Shown here in pieces: positions 16,211-25,129 of a stretch of 64,000 bases of DNA. The notes beneath the pieces were generated by a model, which made no database searches, was not told the origin of the DNA, and worked only from the letters and a program-made list of their open reading frames with translations. This DNA is from JABDJX01 sp039942715 (GTDB taxonomy: Bacteria; Pseudomonadota; Alphaproteobacteria; Rhodobacterales; Rhodobacteraceae). The stretch lies in contig JBDVBY010000010.1 of NCBI GenBank assembly GCA_039942715.1, positions 1 through 64,000 of the forward strand, given 5' to 3'. Made by a program: the position numbers and the translations under genes. The stretch's first letter is position 1; every line of letters begins with the position of its first letter.

Positions 16211-17437
16211 ATGTATGATCTTGCAATTCTCTGGGATTGGTTCGGCTTTGCTGTGCGTTGGCTGCACGTCATCACAGCGATTGCCTGGATAGGATCGTCA
16301 TTCTACTTCGTTGCTTTGGACTTGGGCCTTAAGAAAGCACCCCACCTGCCCGTCGGAGCACATGGCGAAGAATGGCAAGTTCATGGTGGAGGATTCTACC
16401 ACATCCAAAAATACCTCGTGGCTCCTGAAAACATGCCAGACCACTTGGTTTGGTTCAAATGGGAGAGCTACGCGACGTGGTTGTCAGGTGCTGCACTTTT
16501 GATGATCGTATACTGGGTTGGAGGCGAACTTTTTCTGCTCGATCCTACAAAAGCCGACCTCGCACTTTGGCAAGGCATTCTCATTTCCGCTGGCTCGCTT
16601 ACGATCGGCTGGATTTGCTATGATTTTATGTGCAAATCGAAGCTGGGTGAAACTCCAACGGCGCTGATGCTGCTGCTCTTCGCAATCCTTTTTGCAATGT
16701 CTTGGGGGTACGATCAGATATTCACAGGTCGCGCAGCGTTGCTTCACTTGGGAGCATTCACCGCGACCATCATGACAGCCAACGTTTTCTTTATCATCAT
16801 GCCCAATCAGCGGATCGTGGTCAAAGACCTGCAAGCGGGCCGCACGCCCGATCCAAAGTACGGAAAAATTGCCAAACTACGCTCAACGCACAACAACTAT
16901 TTAACTTTGCCAGTTGTCTTCCTGATGCTGTCAAACCACTACCCGTTGGCCTTTGCGACCGAATACAGCTGGATTATCGCAAGCCTTATCTTCTTAACGG
17001 GCGTCACCATTCGTCACTACTTCAACACGATGCACGCAACGGGCGAAGGCCCGATGTGGACTTGGGCAATTACTGTCATTTTGTTCGTTATCATTGCCTG
17101 GATCAGCACAGCGCCAATGTTGGACACATATGAAGAAGCAGAAGCCCGAGAACTGACTCCTTACGAACAACAATATGCCTCAGCAAATGGCTTTGACGCT
17201 GCTTACGATGCAGTCATTGGCAATTGTTCCATGTGCCATGCCAGAGAGCCGGTTTGGGACGGACTGCGTTGGCCACCAAAAGGTGTTGTGTTAGAGCACC
17301 CAAGCGATGTCGCGCGCCATGCAAAGGCTATCTTCCTGCAATCTGGCGCAAGTCATGCCATGCCACCACCAAACGCGGTCGAAATGAGCGATGAAAATCG
17401 CCGGGCAATTGTCGCTTGGTTTCGCGCAGCGCAATAA
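16211..17437 (+). CDS. puuD: Membrane-bound urate oxidase with C-terminal cytochrome c (PuuD)
   Basis: A 408-residue inner-membrane protein. About eight transmembrane segments fill residues 10-310, starting WFGFAVRWLHVITAIAWIGSSFYFVALD. The C-terminal domain carries a c-type haem site CSMCH (339-343) and a probable Met axial ligand in SHAMPP (Met384). This is the architecture of PuuD, which oxidises urate to 5-hydroxyisourate and passes electrons to the respiratory chain instead of making H2O2. TAAGGAG precedes the ATG at 16211. It is divergent from its LysR neighbour. With UraH and PuuE-UraD it completes urate to allantoate in this window. No xanthine dehydrogenase or allantoate amidohydrolase gene is seen here. 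Confidence 0.95.
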   Translation: MYDLAILWDWFGFAVRWLHVITAIAWIGSSFYFVALDLGLKKAPHLPVGAHGEEWQVHGGGFYHIQKYLVAPENMPDHLVWFKWESYATWLSGAALLMIVYWVGGELFLLDPTKADLALWQGILISAGSLTIGWICYDFMCKSKLGETPTALMLLLFAILFAMSWGYDQIFTGRAALLHLGAFTATIMTANVFFIIMPNQRIVVKDLQAGRTPDPKYGKIAKLRSTHNNYLTLPVVFLMLSNHYPLAFATEYSWIIASLIFLTGVTIRHYFNTMHATGEGPMWTWAITVILFVIIAWISTAPMLDTYEEAEARELTPYEQQYASANGFDAAYDAVIGNCSMCHAREPVWDGLRWPPKGVVLEHPSDVARHAKAIFLQSGASHAMPPPNAVEMSDENRRAIVAWFRAAQ

Positions 17438-17700
17438 TTTCGGTTCACCGGGGATCGAACAAAAACGAAGTCTTTGTCTCAGAACGCAGCGTTTACTAAC
17501 TTTCTCGAGCCCTTTGGAGCAGCACTCGCCGCCGATAGAAATCGTAGACCTTGGAACAATTCAAACCAATGCCCTCTTTCGGTTTACCCCGAGTACAGGA
17601 TAGCATTTCACCAATTGTTAAAACTCGGGCTTCCATTGCGATTGGATCATCTTCGTAACGGCTAGGTCGTTCCGTCGTCATGTCTTGAGAGGTTGAAAAA

Positions 17701-18705
17701 ATGATGGAAATTCCACGGGCGGGATTTGTCTCAATACCAACGCCTATCGAAAGGTTAGACCGTGTTTCGGAGGATTTCGAAATTGATCTTTGGGTGAAGC
17801 GTGACGACTTGGCAGGGTCGTCATTTGGCGGGAACAAAACCCGTCAGCTGGATTTCTATCTGGGCGCTGCCGTTGATCAAAATTGCGATACCATTTTAAT
17901 CACTGGCGCAGTTCAGTCGAACTTTGTACGCACCGCTGCGGCATTAGCGGCAAAACTCGGGATGAGGACAATCGTTCAGCTTGAGGCGCGGGTGCCCGGG
18001 CAGGATGTGCTCTATCAGAGCTCTGGCAACGTTCTGTTGAACCAGCTTCTGGGGGCGGAAGTGATCTATTACGCCGACGGCGAGGATGAAGCCGGCGCAG
18101 ATGCAGCCTTACGCGAACGTGCTGAACAGGAACGCGCCAAGGGCTTTCGTCCATATGTCATTCCTTTGGCTCTTGGAAATCCACCGCTTGGAGCGCTGGG
18201 GTATGTCGATGCCGCAAATGAGATCATGGATCAGAAGCCGGACTTTGACTTTGTGGTGGTTGCATCCGGTAGCGGGCATACACATGCCGGATTGCTGACC
18301 GGACTACATTCACGTTGTTTTGCCGGGTGTGTTATTGGCAGCTGCGTCCGGCGGGATGCTGTTCAGCAGCGCGCGCGGATCAGGACGGTTTTGGATGACA
18401 TTGAGACGCTTGGCACTCCAGTCAAACATGTGCCGTCCGACCAAATCTCGATCTGGGATGGCGCACTCAGTCCGGGCTATGGGCAAATCGGCCCCGCCGC
18501 GTTTTCTGCAATGAAGATGATGGCGCACACCGAAGGAATGATCCTCGATCCTGTCTATACAGCCAAAGCCTTCGCAGCAATTCCGGCACATGTCGGGAAT
18601 GGTGAGATCACGAAAGGCAGCAAGGTCCTATTCGTGCACACGGGAGGGCTCGCGTCGTTCTTCGCATATCAGACCGAAATCTCACGACTCCTAGACATCT
18701 CCTGA
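17701..18705 (+). CDS. D-cysteine desulfhydrase/ACC deaminase-family PLP enzyme (possibly L-cysteate sulfo-lyase)
   Basis: A 334-residue fold-type II PLP enzyme. The N-terminal WVKRDDLAGSSFGGNKTRQLDF holds the PLP lysine (Lys46). ITGAVQSNFVRTAAALAAKLG is the substrate loop, and VASGSGHTHAGLLTGL is the phosphate-binding loop. The family contains D-cysteine desulfhydrase, ACC deaminase and the roseobacter L-cysteate sulfo-lyase CuyA, and sequence by eye does not separate them. Products would be pyruvate, ammonia and sulfide or sulfite. The next genes on this strand are a TAXI transporter, a DadA-like oxidase and a racemase-like protein, which fits catabolism of a D- or sulfonated amino acid (inference). 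GAGAGG precedes the start. Confidence 0.85.
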   Translation: MMEIPRAGFVSIPTPIERLDRVSEDFEIDLWVKRDDLAGSSFGGNKTRQLDFYLGAAVDQNCDTILITGAVQSNFVRTAAALAAKLGMRTIVQLEARVPGQDVLYQSSGNVLLNQLLGAEVIYYADGEDEAGADAALRERAEQERAKGFRPYVIPLALGNPPLGALGYVDAANEIMDQKPDFDFVVVASGSGHTHAGLLTGLHSRCFAGCVIGSCVRRDAVQQRARIRTVLDDIETLGTPVKHVPSDQISIWDGALSPGYGQIGPAAFSAMKMMAHTEGMILDPVYTAKAFAAIPAHVGNGEITKGSKVLFVHTGGLASFFAYQTEISRLLDIS

Positions 18706-19647
18706 CGGCCCTCCAAGTTCTGCTCTTGCACCGATTTCGTTTATCATCGTGAACAGGTTCTCCATCCAGCTATCCTTGACCCGTGTCGCCAGTTGCGAAA
18801 GCGGGCGGTGCAACGGTGTCAAAGTCGCATATTCATATCGTATGGGGGCGTCAAATTTCACAAAGACGACCTGACCACCCGAGATATCCAATTCCTGCTC
18901 CGTCACAACCGTCAACGGATCCACAATCGCACAGCAATGCCCCAAGCTTATGAATGGTATCAGCGGCTGGAAGAATTGCGCGGCAATATGAGACTCAAAC
19001 GATGCGCTTTCCTGCTCGAACGCCACCGCCAATTTTCGTGGGAAAGGATGATTGCCGTGCAGCGTCCCGATGGATTGACCATCCAGGTCCGCAATGGTGA
19101 CTTTTTCGTTCTGTGCAAGCGCATGATCGCGGTGCAAAATACAAAAGCAATCCGAGCTAATGGTTTCCGAATTGTATTGCGGCAACTTCCCCTCAGGTTC
19201 ATCGAAATCTGCAAATCCAAAGTCGATGCTCTGTGTACTTGCTAGCTCGCGTATTTGAGGAGAGCTTCTCGAAGAAATGGTAGTCTGAAATCCGGCATCA
19301 GGCCCAACGTTCTCGCTGATAAACCTTGGGAAAACATATGCAGATGGCCCCGGCATCGCCGCCACGTTAAGACTACCTGTCTCTGCTGATCTCAATCCCT
19401 TCATCGTGCCTGAAACGGTTGAGAGCCGATCAAGAACCATCGTCGCTTCTGCTAACAGATATTGCGCCTCGGGCACCGGCACCAAACGCCTGCCATGCCT
19501 TTCAAACAAGGACAGACCCAGGCTCCGTTCCAAATTCTTGATTGCCAAGCTAATCGCGGGCTGCGTGCGCCCCAATTTTTTGGCAGCCTGAGAGATTGAG
19601 CCGGATTCCATCACCTCTCGAAAGACTGTGAGTTGGGTAAAGTTCAT
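18691..19647 (-). CDS. LysR-family regulator beside the TAXI transporter
   Basis: A LysR regulator of 318 residues from the ATG at 19647. HTH: FTQLTVFREVMESGSISQ followed by KKLGRTQPAISLAIKNLERS. Longer starts at 19659 or 19716 are possible, but none has a better ribosome binding site and the HTH begins at once from this one. The effector domain covers about 90-300. It is divergent from the TAXI solute-binding gene (130 bases apart) and its 3' end overlaps the end of the PLP-enzyme gene by 15 bases. It probably controls the flanking transport and catabolic genes. Confidence 0.88.
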   Translation of the reverse strand: MNFTQLTVFREVMESGSISQAAKKLGRTQPAISLAIKNLERSLGLSLFERHGRRLVPVPEAQYLLAEATMVLDRLSTVSGTMKGLRSAETGSLNVAAMPGPSAYVFPRFISENVGPDAGFQTTISSRSSPQIRELASTQSIDFGFADFDEPEGKLPQYNSETISSDCFCILHRDHALAQNEKVTIADLDGQSIGTLHGNHPFPRKLAVAFEQESASFESHIAAQFFQPLIPFISLGHCCAIVDPLTVVTEQELDISGGQVVFVKFDAPIRYEYATLTPLHRPLSQLATRVKDSWMENLFTMINEIGARAELGGPSGDV

Positions 19648-19777
19648 GGCGCCATACATAAGGGAAACTTTTGTTTTATGAAATATTACAAATTTGTATT
19701 TATGCAAATTTTCCATAAGCTGAGCGGATCAAAATTCGGCTGAACCGAATCTCGAACTTATTCACAGGGAGACAAAG

Positions 19778-20785
19778 ATGAATATGATCAAAACCTTAGC
19801 GGGTATCGCATTGGCCGGCGCGTTGGCAGCGCCAGCGGTCGCGCAAGACCCGACTTTCTTCCGCATCGGCACCGGCGGCGCTGGCGGCACCTACTTCCCT
19901 ATCGGCGGCACACTTGCTAACGGAATTTCAGCTCCTCCCGGTTCGCGCCCTTGCGACGAAGGCGGACAATGCGGCGTCCCCGGTTTGATTGCGATTGCGC
20001 AATCCACGACGGCATCTGTTTTTAATAACGCAGCTGTGCAGAACGGAGAGCTGGAAGCAGGCCTTGCAGCCGCTGACGTAACCCGGTCGATGTATCTGGG
20101 CGAAGGCAAGTTTGAAGGCAAGCCGCATCCAAAATTGCGTATCATTGCCAATCTCTTCCCCGAAGACCTGCACCTTGTCATGCCGAAAGGCACCACTATC
20201 AGTGACCTCGGCGATCTTGCGGGCAAACGTGTCGGCATCGCGCAGGCAGGCTCTGGAACTCAAGTTGCCGTCCTTCAAATGCTCGACGCATGGGGCGTCA
20301 ACCGCGACAACATGGAAGAAGCTGAATTGAACAACAGCCAATCCGCAGAGCGCCTCGCAGATGGTCAGATCGATGCTTACTTTTACGCAGCGGGCTGGCC
20401 CGTGGCTGCCATGGTGCAATTGGCGTCGACCAAAGGCATGAGCCTGCATTCCTTCACCGAAGAGGATCTTCAAAAGATTAACGAGGTGATCCCGGCTTAC
20501 ATCCCGTCCAAAATTCCCGGCGGCGTGTATGAAGGTGTCGACGAAGACGTTCTGACACCTGCAGTGTCCGCGATGCTGGTCGTATCCTCTGACCTGTCAG
20601 AAGAGTTGGTTTATGGTCTGACCAAAGCCATCTGGAACGACAACACCCGCAAACTGCTTGATAACGGCCATGCCAAAGGCAAGCAGATCACACCTGACAC
20701 AGCGCTTGATGGCGTTGCTGCACTGGGCGTGCCGCTCCACGCAGGTGCGGAGAAGTTCTACAAAGAAGCTGGTCTTCTGAAGTAA
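19778..20785 (+). CDS. TAXI-family TRAP transporter solute-binding protein
   Basis: A 335-residue periplasmic protein. The signal peptide MNMIKTLAGIALAGALAAPAVAQ ends in AVA-Q, and the mature start FFRIGTGGAGGTYFPIGGTLA is the TAXI (TRAP-associated extracytoplasmic immunogenic) signature. The segment DLAGKRVGIAQAGSGT is the second family landmark. The family binds small organic acids or amino acids such as glutamate. The CDEGGQCGVPGL insert with two cysteines near residues 52-58 could form a disulfide. AGGGAG precedes the ATG, a hairpin follows the stop, and the fused permease gene comes next. Confidence 0.93.
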   Translation: MNMIKTLAGIALAGALAAPAVAQDPTFFRIGTGGAGGTYFPIGGTLANGISAPPGSRPCDEGGQCGVPGLIAIAQSTTASVFNNAAVQNGELEAGLAAADVTRSMYLGEGKFEGKPHPKLRIIANLFPEDLHLVMPKGTTISDLGDLAGKRVGIAQAGSGTQVAVLQMLDAWGVNRDNMEEAELNNSQSAERLADGQIDAYFYAAGWPVAAMVQLASTKGMSLHSFTEEDLQKINEVIPAYIPSKIPGGVYEGVDEDVLTPAVSAMLVVSSDLSEELVYGLTKAIWNDNTRKLLDNGHAKGKQITPDTALDGVAALGVPLHAGAEKFYKEAGLLK

Positions 20786-20819
20786 TTCTCTCTGACCAAA
20801 ATTGGTTATTAAGTCCGGC

Positions 20820-20842
20820 GGTGCCCCTTCAATAGGGGCACC
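20820..20842 (+). other. Perfect 9-bp hairpin between TAXI binding protein and permease genes
   Basis: GGTGCCCCT pairs with AGGGGCACC around a TCAAT loop, with no T-run after it. Such structures behind binding-protein genes often block 3' exonucleases, so the binding protein is made in excess over the permease. That role is inferred. Confidence 0.65.
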
Positions 20843-20881
20843 CCACTCTCCAAATGCATGCGCGCCAAGGGGGCATTCCTG

Positions 20882-23098
20882 ATGTCAGACACCACCGAAA
20901 ACGAGACACACGAACTGACCACCGAAGAGCTTGCTGCGATTGAAGAGAAATACGACGAAGGCTCTGCAACGCGCGCTGTCGGTCCCACCACGGGTGTCAT
21001 CTTACGCGCTGTCGCGCTGATATTCGCGATTTATCACTACATCACAGCCGGTTTCGGCCTGCCCGCCGATCACTGGCATATGGGCTGGCACCTGACCGGC
21101 CTGTTCATCCTGACCTATGCGCTGTTCCCTATCGTCGGCTCGAAAAGCCTTTTTGCGATGAAGGCGAGCGCGCTGCGGGTTGGGAACATTCCGTTGTACG
21201 ATCTGGTGTTCATGATTTTGGGCGTCGCCTCTGCCCTTTATGTAGGTTTTGCATGGCGCGGCGTTCCGATGCTTGGCATTGAAGAGCAAACCTTTCGCAT
21301 GGGCAATCCCAACGGCTATGACGTCTTCTTTGGTGTCGTCATCATTTTGCTGGTGCTTGACATTGCCCGCCGCACGCTTGGCTGGGTTTTGCCACTGATT
21401 ATCTGCTTTTTCATCTCATATGCCCTGCTGGGCCAGTATTTCCCCGGGCTGCTGAAACACCCCGGCGTGAACTTCAAAACCTTCGTTTCGTCGATGTATT
21501 TCCCGCAAGAAGGCATCTTTGGTGTCACGCTCTGGGTTGTCTCGACCATCGTGTTCCACTTCGTGCTGTTCGGTGTCATCGCGCAAAGAACGGGGTTGGG
21601 TCAGCTCTTTATCGACAATGCAACGATCCTTGCGGGCCGTTACACAGGCGGGCCTGCAAAGGTTTCAGTCGTCTCGTCGGCCTTCTTTGGCACGATCTCA
21701 GGATCATCGGTCGCAAACACGGTTTCAACCGGAGCGCTGACGATCCCCAACATGAAACGCCTCGGCTATCCCGGTCACTTCGCAGGCGGGGTTGAGGCTG
21801 CGTCTTCCGCCGGTGGCCAAATAACGCCACCAATTATGGGGGCAGCCGCTTTCATTATGGCCGAGTTCCTAGAGCTTCCCTACACCACCATTGTGATCGC
21901 CGCGATCTTCCCGGCGCTTTTGCACTATGTCGGTGTCTTCACTGTCGTCCACCTGATGGCACGCAAGCTTGACCTCAAAGGCCTGACAAAAGAACAGCTA
22001 CCACAGTTCAAAGCCGTCTGGTCGGAAGGTTGGGCAAATATCGTACCGCTCGTCGGGCTGCTGGTGGTTCTGTTTTCGGGCTACACTCCCTTCATGTCGG
22101 CGTTCTGTGGTATCTCCTTGGCCGTCGTCGCGGGCATGTCACGCCTGCGCGAACCCCCGACACTGATCTATTCTCTGGCCTTCATCGCCTTTGTCCTTTG
22201 GAAATTTTCGGACGGCGGGTTTGACCTGACGATGACGCTAATATTGTGTGCAGGATCGGCCATCGCAACACTCAACCCGCAAGAGCGCATCAAGATCCCA
22301 GAAATGTCAGCGGCGATGGAGCTTGGCGTGAAGTATGCGCTGGCCGTTGGCGCTGCCTCCGCTGCCGTGGGCATCGTTGTTGGCGTCATCAACACGACGG
22401 GCATCGGCTTTCGCATCGGCTTCATGGTCACCCAAGGCGCAGGCAATCTGGCTTCCGACATGTTCGGCTTTCTGTCACTTGGCGGCTTGGTCGAGTGGTT
22501 CACGGTGCAGGACCTGCAACTGTTCATCTCGCTGATTTTCATCGCGATTGCATGTATCCTGATGGGCGCGGGCATCCCCACCACAGCACTTTACATCATG
22601 CTGGTTTCCGTCGCCCAACCCGCGCTTGCACAACTGGGTGTGCCACCGATCGCCAGCCACATGTTCGTGCTTTACTATGGCGTCGTGTCTGAAATCACAC
22701 CGCCGGTCTGCACCTCTGCATATGCCGCTGCCGCGATTGCCAATTCGAACCCGTTCCGCACAGGGCTGTCGGCCTTTTCACTTGGCCTTGGAAAAGTGGT
22801 CGCACCAATGGCATTCGTCTACGCGCCGGTGCTTTTGTTTGTCTCCTCTACCGGTTTCGATCTTTGGGAATTCAGCTACACCGCGACCAGCTGTATCGCT
22901 GGTGTCATCGCATTGTCGACGGCGGTGGTGGGCTACTGGTTCACCCCGATGGGAACTGTGTCGCGTATCTTGATGGCCATTGCGGGGCTGGTCTTTGTGG
23001 CCCCATCACTGGCTGCCGATATGGTCGCCCTGATCATAGCATCCCCGGTCATCATCACGCAGATGCTTGCACGTCGGTCCACACCGACACCGGCTTAA
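20882..23098 (+). CDS. Fused TRAP transporter permease (DctQM type, TAXI-associated)
   Basis: A 738-residue inner-membrane protein in which the small (4 TM) and large (12 TM) TRAP subunits are joined, as is usual for TAXI systems. After a cytosolic acidic N-terminus, hydrophobic segments run through to about residue 725. Typical large-subunit motifs are SGSSVANTVSTGALTIPNMK, AASSAGGQITPPIMGAAAF, MGAGIPTTALYIMLV and SEITPPVCTSAYAAAA. The start at 20882 is preferred over 20858 because the latter has no ribosome binding site. The DadA-like gene begins at the base after the next one, essentially coupled. Confidence 0.92.
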   Translation: MSDTTENETHELTTEELAAIEEKYDEGSATRAVGPTTGVILRAVALIFAIYHYITAGFGLPADHWHMGWHLTGLFILTYALFPIVGSKSLFAMKASALRVGNIPLYDLVFMILGVASALYVGFAWRGVPMLGIEEQTFRMGNPNGYDVFFGVVIILLVLDIARRTLGWVLPLIICFFISYALLGQYFPGLLKHPGVNFKTFVSSMYFPQEGIFGVTLWVVSTIVFHFVLFGVIAQRTGLGQLFIDNATILAGRYTGGPAKVSVVSSAFFGTISGSSVANTVSTGALTIPNMKRLGYPGHFAGGVEAASSAGGQITPPIMGAAAFIMAEFLELPYTTIVIAAIFPALLHYVGVFTVVHLMARKLDLKGLTKEQLPQFKAVWSEGWANIVPLVGLLVVLFSGYTPFMSAFCGISLAVVAGMSRLREPPTLIYSLAFIAFVLWKFSDGGFDLTMTLILCAGSAIATLNPQERIKIPEMSAAMELGVKYALAVGAASAAVGIVVGVINTTGIGFRIGFMVTQGAGNLASDMFGFLSLGGLVEWFTVQDLQLFISLIFIAIACILMGAGIPTTALYIMLVSVAQPALAQLGVPPIASHMFVLYYGVVSEITPPVCTSAYAAAAIANSNPFRTGLSAFSLGLGKVVAPMAFVYAPVLLFVSSTGFDLWEFSYTATSCIAGVIALSTAVVGYWFTPMGTVSRILMAIAGLVFVAPSLAADMVALIIASPVIITQMLARRSTPTPA

Positions 23099-23099
23099 G

Positions 23100-24344
23100 G
23101 TGAGCGAGGCCGTCACCATCATCGGGGCTGGCATCGTCGGCATATGCTGTGCCTTGTCCCTGCAAGAGCGCGGCGTGAAAGTCAGGTTGATCGACCGCGG
23201 CGTGCCTGGTCAGGAAGCCTCTTTTGGCAATGCGGGCGTCATCTCGCCTTGGTCGATCATCCCGCAGGCCATGCCCGGCATCTGGAGATCAATTCCCAAG
23301 ATGCTGCTCAGCCCCAACGGCCCTCTCTCTGTCAAACCAACGTTCTGGCCCAAGATGATCCCGTGGGGGCTGCGGTTTTTGACCCATTCAAACGAGACCT
23401 CGGCACGCGCAATATCCGATGCAATGGAGACGCTTTGCCAACCCTCTGTCATGCTTTATCGCCGTCACCTTGAGGGCACTGGCCACGAAGACCTCGTCGT
23501 CGACAGCTGGTACGTGCACGCGTTTCGAAATGCCAACAACGCAAGCCTGCGCGATCTCGGCTTCCAGATACGCCAAGAGAAAGGAGCCGAGCTAGAACTG
23601 ATCGGTCCTGAGCAAATCAAACAGGTAGAGCCTGCCCTATCGCCTGATTTCAAAGCTGCGGTCCTCATCAAAGGCCAAGCGCGGGCGCGCGCACCCGGCC
23701 AAATTGCCGAAGTTCTGGCGGATAAAGCCCGTGCCCAGGGCGCTGAATTCATCCGTGCCGAGATCACAGCGCTAAAACACGACGCTGATGCCGGTGGAGG
23801 CTGGCACCTGAACACCTCAAACGGACCGCTCATGGCCAGCAAACTAATCCTTGCTGCAGGTGTCTGGAGCGCCGATCTGTTGAAACCCCTGGGCCTTAAA
23901 ATGCCACTGGCGGCCGAACGCGGTTATCACGTTGAATTTGCAGACCCTGGCGTAACCCTGAACAATTCCGTCATGGATGTGGATGCAAAAATCGTCGCCA
24001 GTTCAATGTTGGGCGGCGTTCGCGTCGCCGGCTCATCCGAGTTTGGCGCGATCAACGCCCCCGCTGATCCCCGCAAAGAAAAGCTATTGGCCAAACAGGC
24101 CCACGCCATGCTTCCGGGTATCAACAAAAATGCAATGTCGACTTGGATGGGCCGCCGCCCGTCCTTCCCTGACAGCCTCCCTGCGCTTGGGCCGATCGCC
24201 AGACAGCCGGGCCTCTACGCGGCCTTCGGCCACTCTCACTATGGCCTGATGATGGCCCCAAAAACCGGTGAGTTGATCGCCGATATCGTCGCAGGTGTCG
24301 TCCCCAACACCGACCTTACCCCATTCGAGCCGCTCAGGTTTTGA
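23100..24344 (+). CDS. DadA-like FAD-dependent D-amino-acid dehydrogenase
   Basis: A 414-residue flavoprotein of the DAO superfamily. FAD-binding VTIIGAGIVGICCALSLQERG is at the N-terminus, QEASFGNAGVISPW follows as in DadA, and the C-terminal GHSHYGLMMAPKTGELIAD closes the FAD site. It would oxidatively deaminate a D-amino acid (or hydroxyproline-like imino acid) to a 2-oxo acid and feed electrons to the respiratory chain. The start is GTG at 23100, one base after the permease stop. A longer ATG start at 23067 would overlap the permease and adds no conserved sequence. The substrate is presumably what the adjacent TRAP system imports. Confidence 0.88.
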   Translation: MSEAVTIIGAGIVGICCALSLQERGVKVRLIDRGVPGQEASFGNAGVISPWSIIPQAMPGIWRSIPKMLLSPNGPLSVKPTFWPKMIPWGLRFLTHSNETSARAISDAMETLCQPSVMLYRRHLEGTGHEDLVVDSWYVHAFRNANNASLRDLGFQIRQEKGAELELIGPEQIKQVEPALSPDFKAAVLIKGQARARAPGQIAEVLADKARAQGAEFIRAEITALKHDADAGGGWHLNTSNGPLMASKLILAAGVWSADLLKPLGLKMPLAAERGYHVEFADPGVTLNNSVMDVDAKIVASSMLGGVRVAGSSEFGAINAPADPRKEKLLAKQAHAMLPGINKNAMSTWMGRRPSFPDSLPALGPIARQPGLYAAFGHSHYGLMMAPKTGELIADIVAGVVPNTDLTPFEPLRF

Positions 24345-24360
24345 CCCGAAAGATCACATC

Positions 24361-25098
24361 ATGACACTTTACAAAGGCGGACAAAACATTTGCGGCGCTA
24401 CCATTGGTGTTCTGTGCCTCGAAAGCCATTTCCCAAAACCGCCGGGCCACATCAAAAACCCTTCCAGCCTGTCGTTCCCGGTCCTTTATGAAATGATCGA
24501 TGGCATTACCGTCCCTGATCTGTTGAACAATCCGACGCCAGACCTGCTGGGCCCATTTCTGGAAGGAGCGAAAAAACTCGAACGCGAAGGCGTCCGTGCG
24601 ATCACCGGCAGTTGTGGATTTCTGGCACTGTTTCAACGGGAGCTTGCCGCCGCCGTGGATATTCCCGTCTTCGCCTCTAGCCTCATCCAAGTGCCCTTGG
24701 CCTTCCAAATGTCAGGTGCATCTGCGCCCGTTGGCATTTTGACTGCGGATGCTGCCGCCCTGACAGATGCCCATTTCAAAGCTGTAGGCGCCGGGGATAT
24801 TCCGATCGCCGTACAGGGGCTTGAAGACAGCGCCGAATTCGCCGAGGTCATCCTAAAATATCAACGCACCGCTATGGACACCGACCTGATCGAGGCAGAG
24901 GTCATGGACGCAGCTCGCAAGCTGATGACGCAGGCGCCAAACATACGCTCGCTCGTACTGGAATGCACAGACCTGCCGCCCTACGCGTCAAGGCTGCAAC
25001 ATGAATTGCGTTTACCGGTTTTTGACCTCACGACCTTAGCGACAATGGCACACAATGTAGTTTCCCGAGAGGAGTATGTTGGGAACATGCCTTGGTGA
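24361..25098 (+). CDS. Asp/Glu/hydantoin racemase-family protein
   Basis: A 245-residue protein with the two catalytic-type cysteines expected of cofactor-independent racemases: GSCGFLAL near residue 82 and LECTDLPPY near 202. This fits an aspartate/glutamate/hydantoin racemase-superfamily enzyme that interconverts stereoisomers of an amino acid or related compound. It follows the DadA-like gene by 16 bases and ends the plus-strand operon. Racemisation of an L-substrate to the D-form for the DadA-like enzyme is a plausible role. The true substrate is unknown. Confidence 0.82.
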   Translation: MTLYKGGQNICGATIGVLCLESHFPKPPGHIKNPSSLSFPVLYEMIDGITVPDLLNNPTPDLLGPFLEGAKKLEREGVRAITGSCGFLALFQRELAAAVDIPVFASSLIQVPLAFQMSGASAPVGILTADAAALTDAHFKAVGAGDIPIAVQGLEDSAEFAEVILKYQRTAMDTDLIEAEVMDAARKLMTQAPNIRSLVLECTDLPPYASRLQHELRLPVFDLTTLATMAHNVVSREEYVGNMPW

Positions 25099-25129
25099 CA
25101 CACTTATTTTCCACCTTTAGGTCCCGGAA

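Noticed and set aside
17496..17681. 61-residue minus-strand frame in the gap after puuD
   Set aside because: No ribosome binding site, no recognisable family, and the residue composition looks like chance. The 263-base gap holds no gene I can support.
17701..18705. Suspected frameshift in the middle of the PLP enzyme (unusual Cys-rich stretch near residue 210)
   Set aside because: The frame stays open, and motifs before and after (phosphate loop, RARIRTVLDD) are in the same frame at normal spacing.
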